A DNA stretch of 64,000 bases from Halalkalibacter alkalisediminis (lineage in GTDB: Bacteria; Bacillota; Bacilli; Bacillales; Bacillaceae_D): contig NZ_JAQQWT010000002.1 of the NCBI RefSeq assembly GCF_028610705.1, positions 372,001-436,000 of the forward strand. Reading direction: 5' to 3'. Positions within the stretch are counted from its first letter, which is position 1, and every line of letters begins with the position of its first letter. The notes beneath the pieces are model-generated. The model ran no database searches. It was not told the origin of the DNA and worked only from the letters and a program-made list of their open reading frames with translations. Shown piece after piece: positions 63,699-64,000 of the stretch. Both the position numbers and the translations under genes were made by a program.

Positions 63699-64000
63699 TT
63701 ATAACCCTCCCCACTTCACAAGTATTGTTTTTATGATCGCGATAAAAAAGGCTGCTACCGTACCAAACACAATAACAGATCCCGCGAGTTTAAACATTTT
63801 CCCACCTACACCAAGAACATATCCTTCTGTTCGGTGTTCAATGGCTGCTGAAGCCACTGAATTCGCAAATCCTGTAACAGGTACTGCTGTACCAGCACCA
63901 GCAAATTGTGCAACTCGATCATACACTCCAAAACCGGTTAAAAGAACAGATAAGAAAATCAAAGTTGCAACTGTTGGATCTCCAGCTGTTCGCTGTGTAA
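63699..64000 (-). CDS. spoVAC: SpoVAC, C-terminal part; gene continues beyond the window
   Basis: The open frame reaches the window edge. Visible sequence GDPTVATLIFLSVLLTGFGVYD, then AGAGTAVPVTGFANSVASAA and GSVIVFGTVAAFFIAI is the SpoVAC C-terminal half with its helices. SpoVAC is the mechanosensitive channel subunit of SpoVA. The true start is outside. Confidence 0.92.
   Translation of the reverse strand, partial: TQRTAGDPTVATLIFLSVLLTGFGVYDRVAQFAGAGTAVPVTGFANSVASAAIEHRTEGYVLGVGGKMFKLAGSVIVFGTVAAFFIAIIKTILVKWGGL

Overview
The window is chromosomal DNA from a low-GC, endospore-forming member of the Bacillaceae. The evidence is spore genes (dacB-spmA-spmB, a gerABC-type receptor, spoVA genes), strong AGGAGG-type ribosome binding sites, bacillithiol-type YpdA, ResABCDE, and gene neighbourhoods shared with Bacillus subtilis (ypbB-recQ-ypbD-ypbE-ypbF; ypbG; mecB; gudB; ypdA; prsW). 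The BtuD-CbiZ fusion is, from memory, known in alkaliphiles such as B. halodurans, so an alkaliphilic or halotolerant relative is plausible but unproven. I found no rRNA, tRNA, CRISPR array, insertion sequence or phage gene.

Layout. 0-6.8 kb: a minus-strand methionine operon (metI-yitJ-metH) behind a SAM riboswitch. 6.9-21 kb: the ypd/ypb housekeeping block (PrsW, AnsA, YpdA, GudB, MecB, YpbG, YpbF/E/D, RecQ, YpbB, ferredoxin), plus a LitR/CarH-like B12 photoreceptor regulator, an M20 amidohydrolase and several very small genes. 21-25 kb: a GntR regulator, a LysM-M14 peptidase and serA behind a T-box. 25-32 kb: a degenerate stretch, a LysM-M23 peptidase, a tricistronic spore germinant receptor operon with an excellent sigma-G promoter, and a VanW lipoprotein. 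32-41 kb: a ten-gene cobamide uptake and salvage operon under a cobalamin riboswitch. 41.7-44.6 kb: metE under a second, divergent cobalamin riboswitch, followed by a tiny gene. 44.6-51.6 kb: resE, resD, resC, resB, resA, rluB. 52-56 kb: a semialdehyde dehydrogenase inserted before spmB-spmA-dacB. 56-64 kb: a spore-membrane island related to spoVA2mob, with four DUF421 proteins (two carrying a DUF1657-like tail, i.e. 2Duf type), three free DUF1657 proteins, a DUF4363 protein, a potassium-channel protein, and spoVAC-spoVAD-spoVAE running off the right edge.

Two themes link the genes. The first is vitamin B12: a B12-dependent MetH, a B12-repressed MetE, B12 uptake and salvage, and a B12-binding light-type regulator all lie within 45 kb. 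The cobamide operon looks salvage-only. It keeps CbiZ, CbiB, CobD, CobU, CobS, a CobC-like phosphatase and an adenosyltransferase, but its CobQ has lost about 60% of its length in frame. A second CobU-like gene appears to start at an AUU codon. The second theme is the spore inner membrane: germinant receptor, SpoVA channel parts, DUF421/DUF1657 proteins and a K+ channel-like protein, with matching sigma-G promoters visible in front of the ger operon and one DUF1657 gene.
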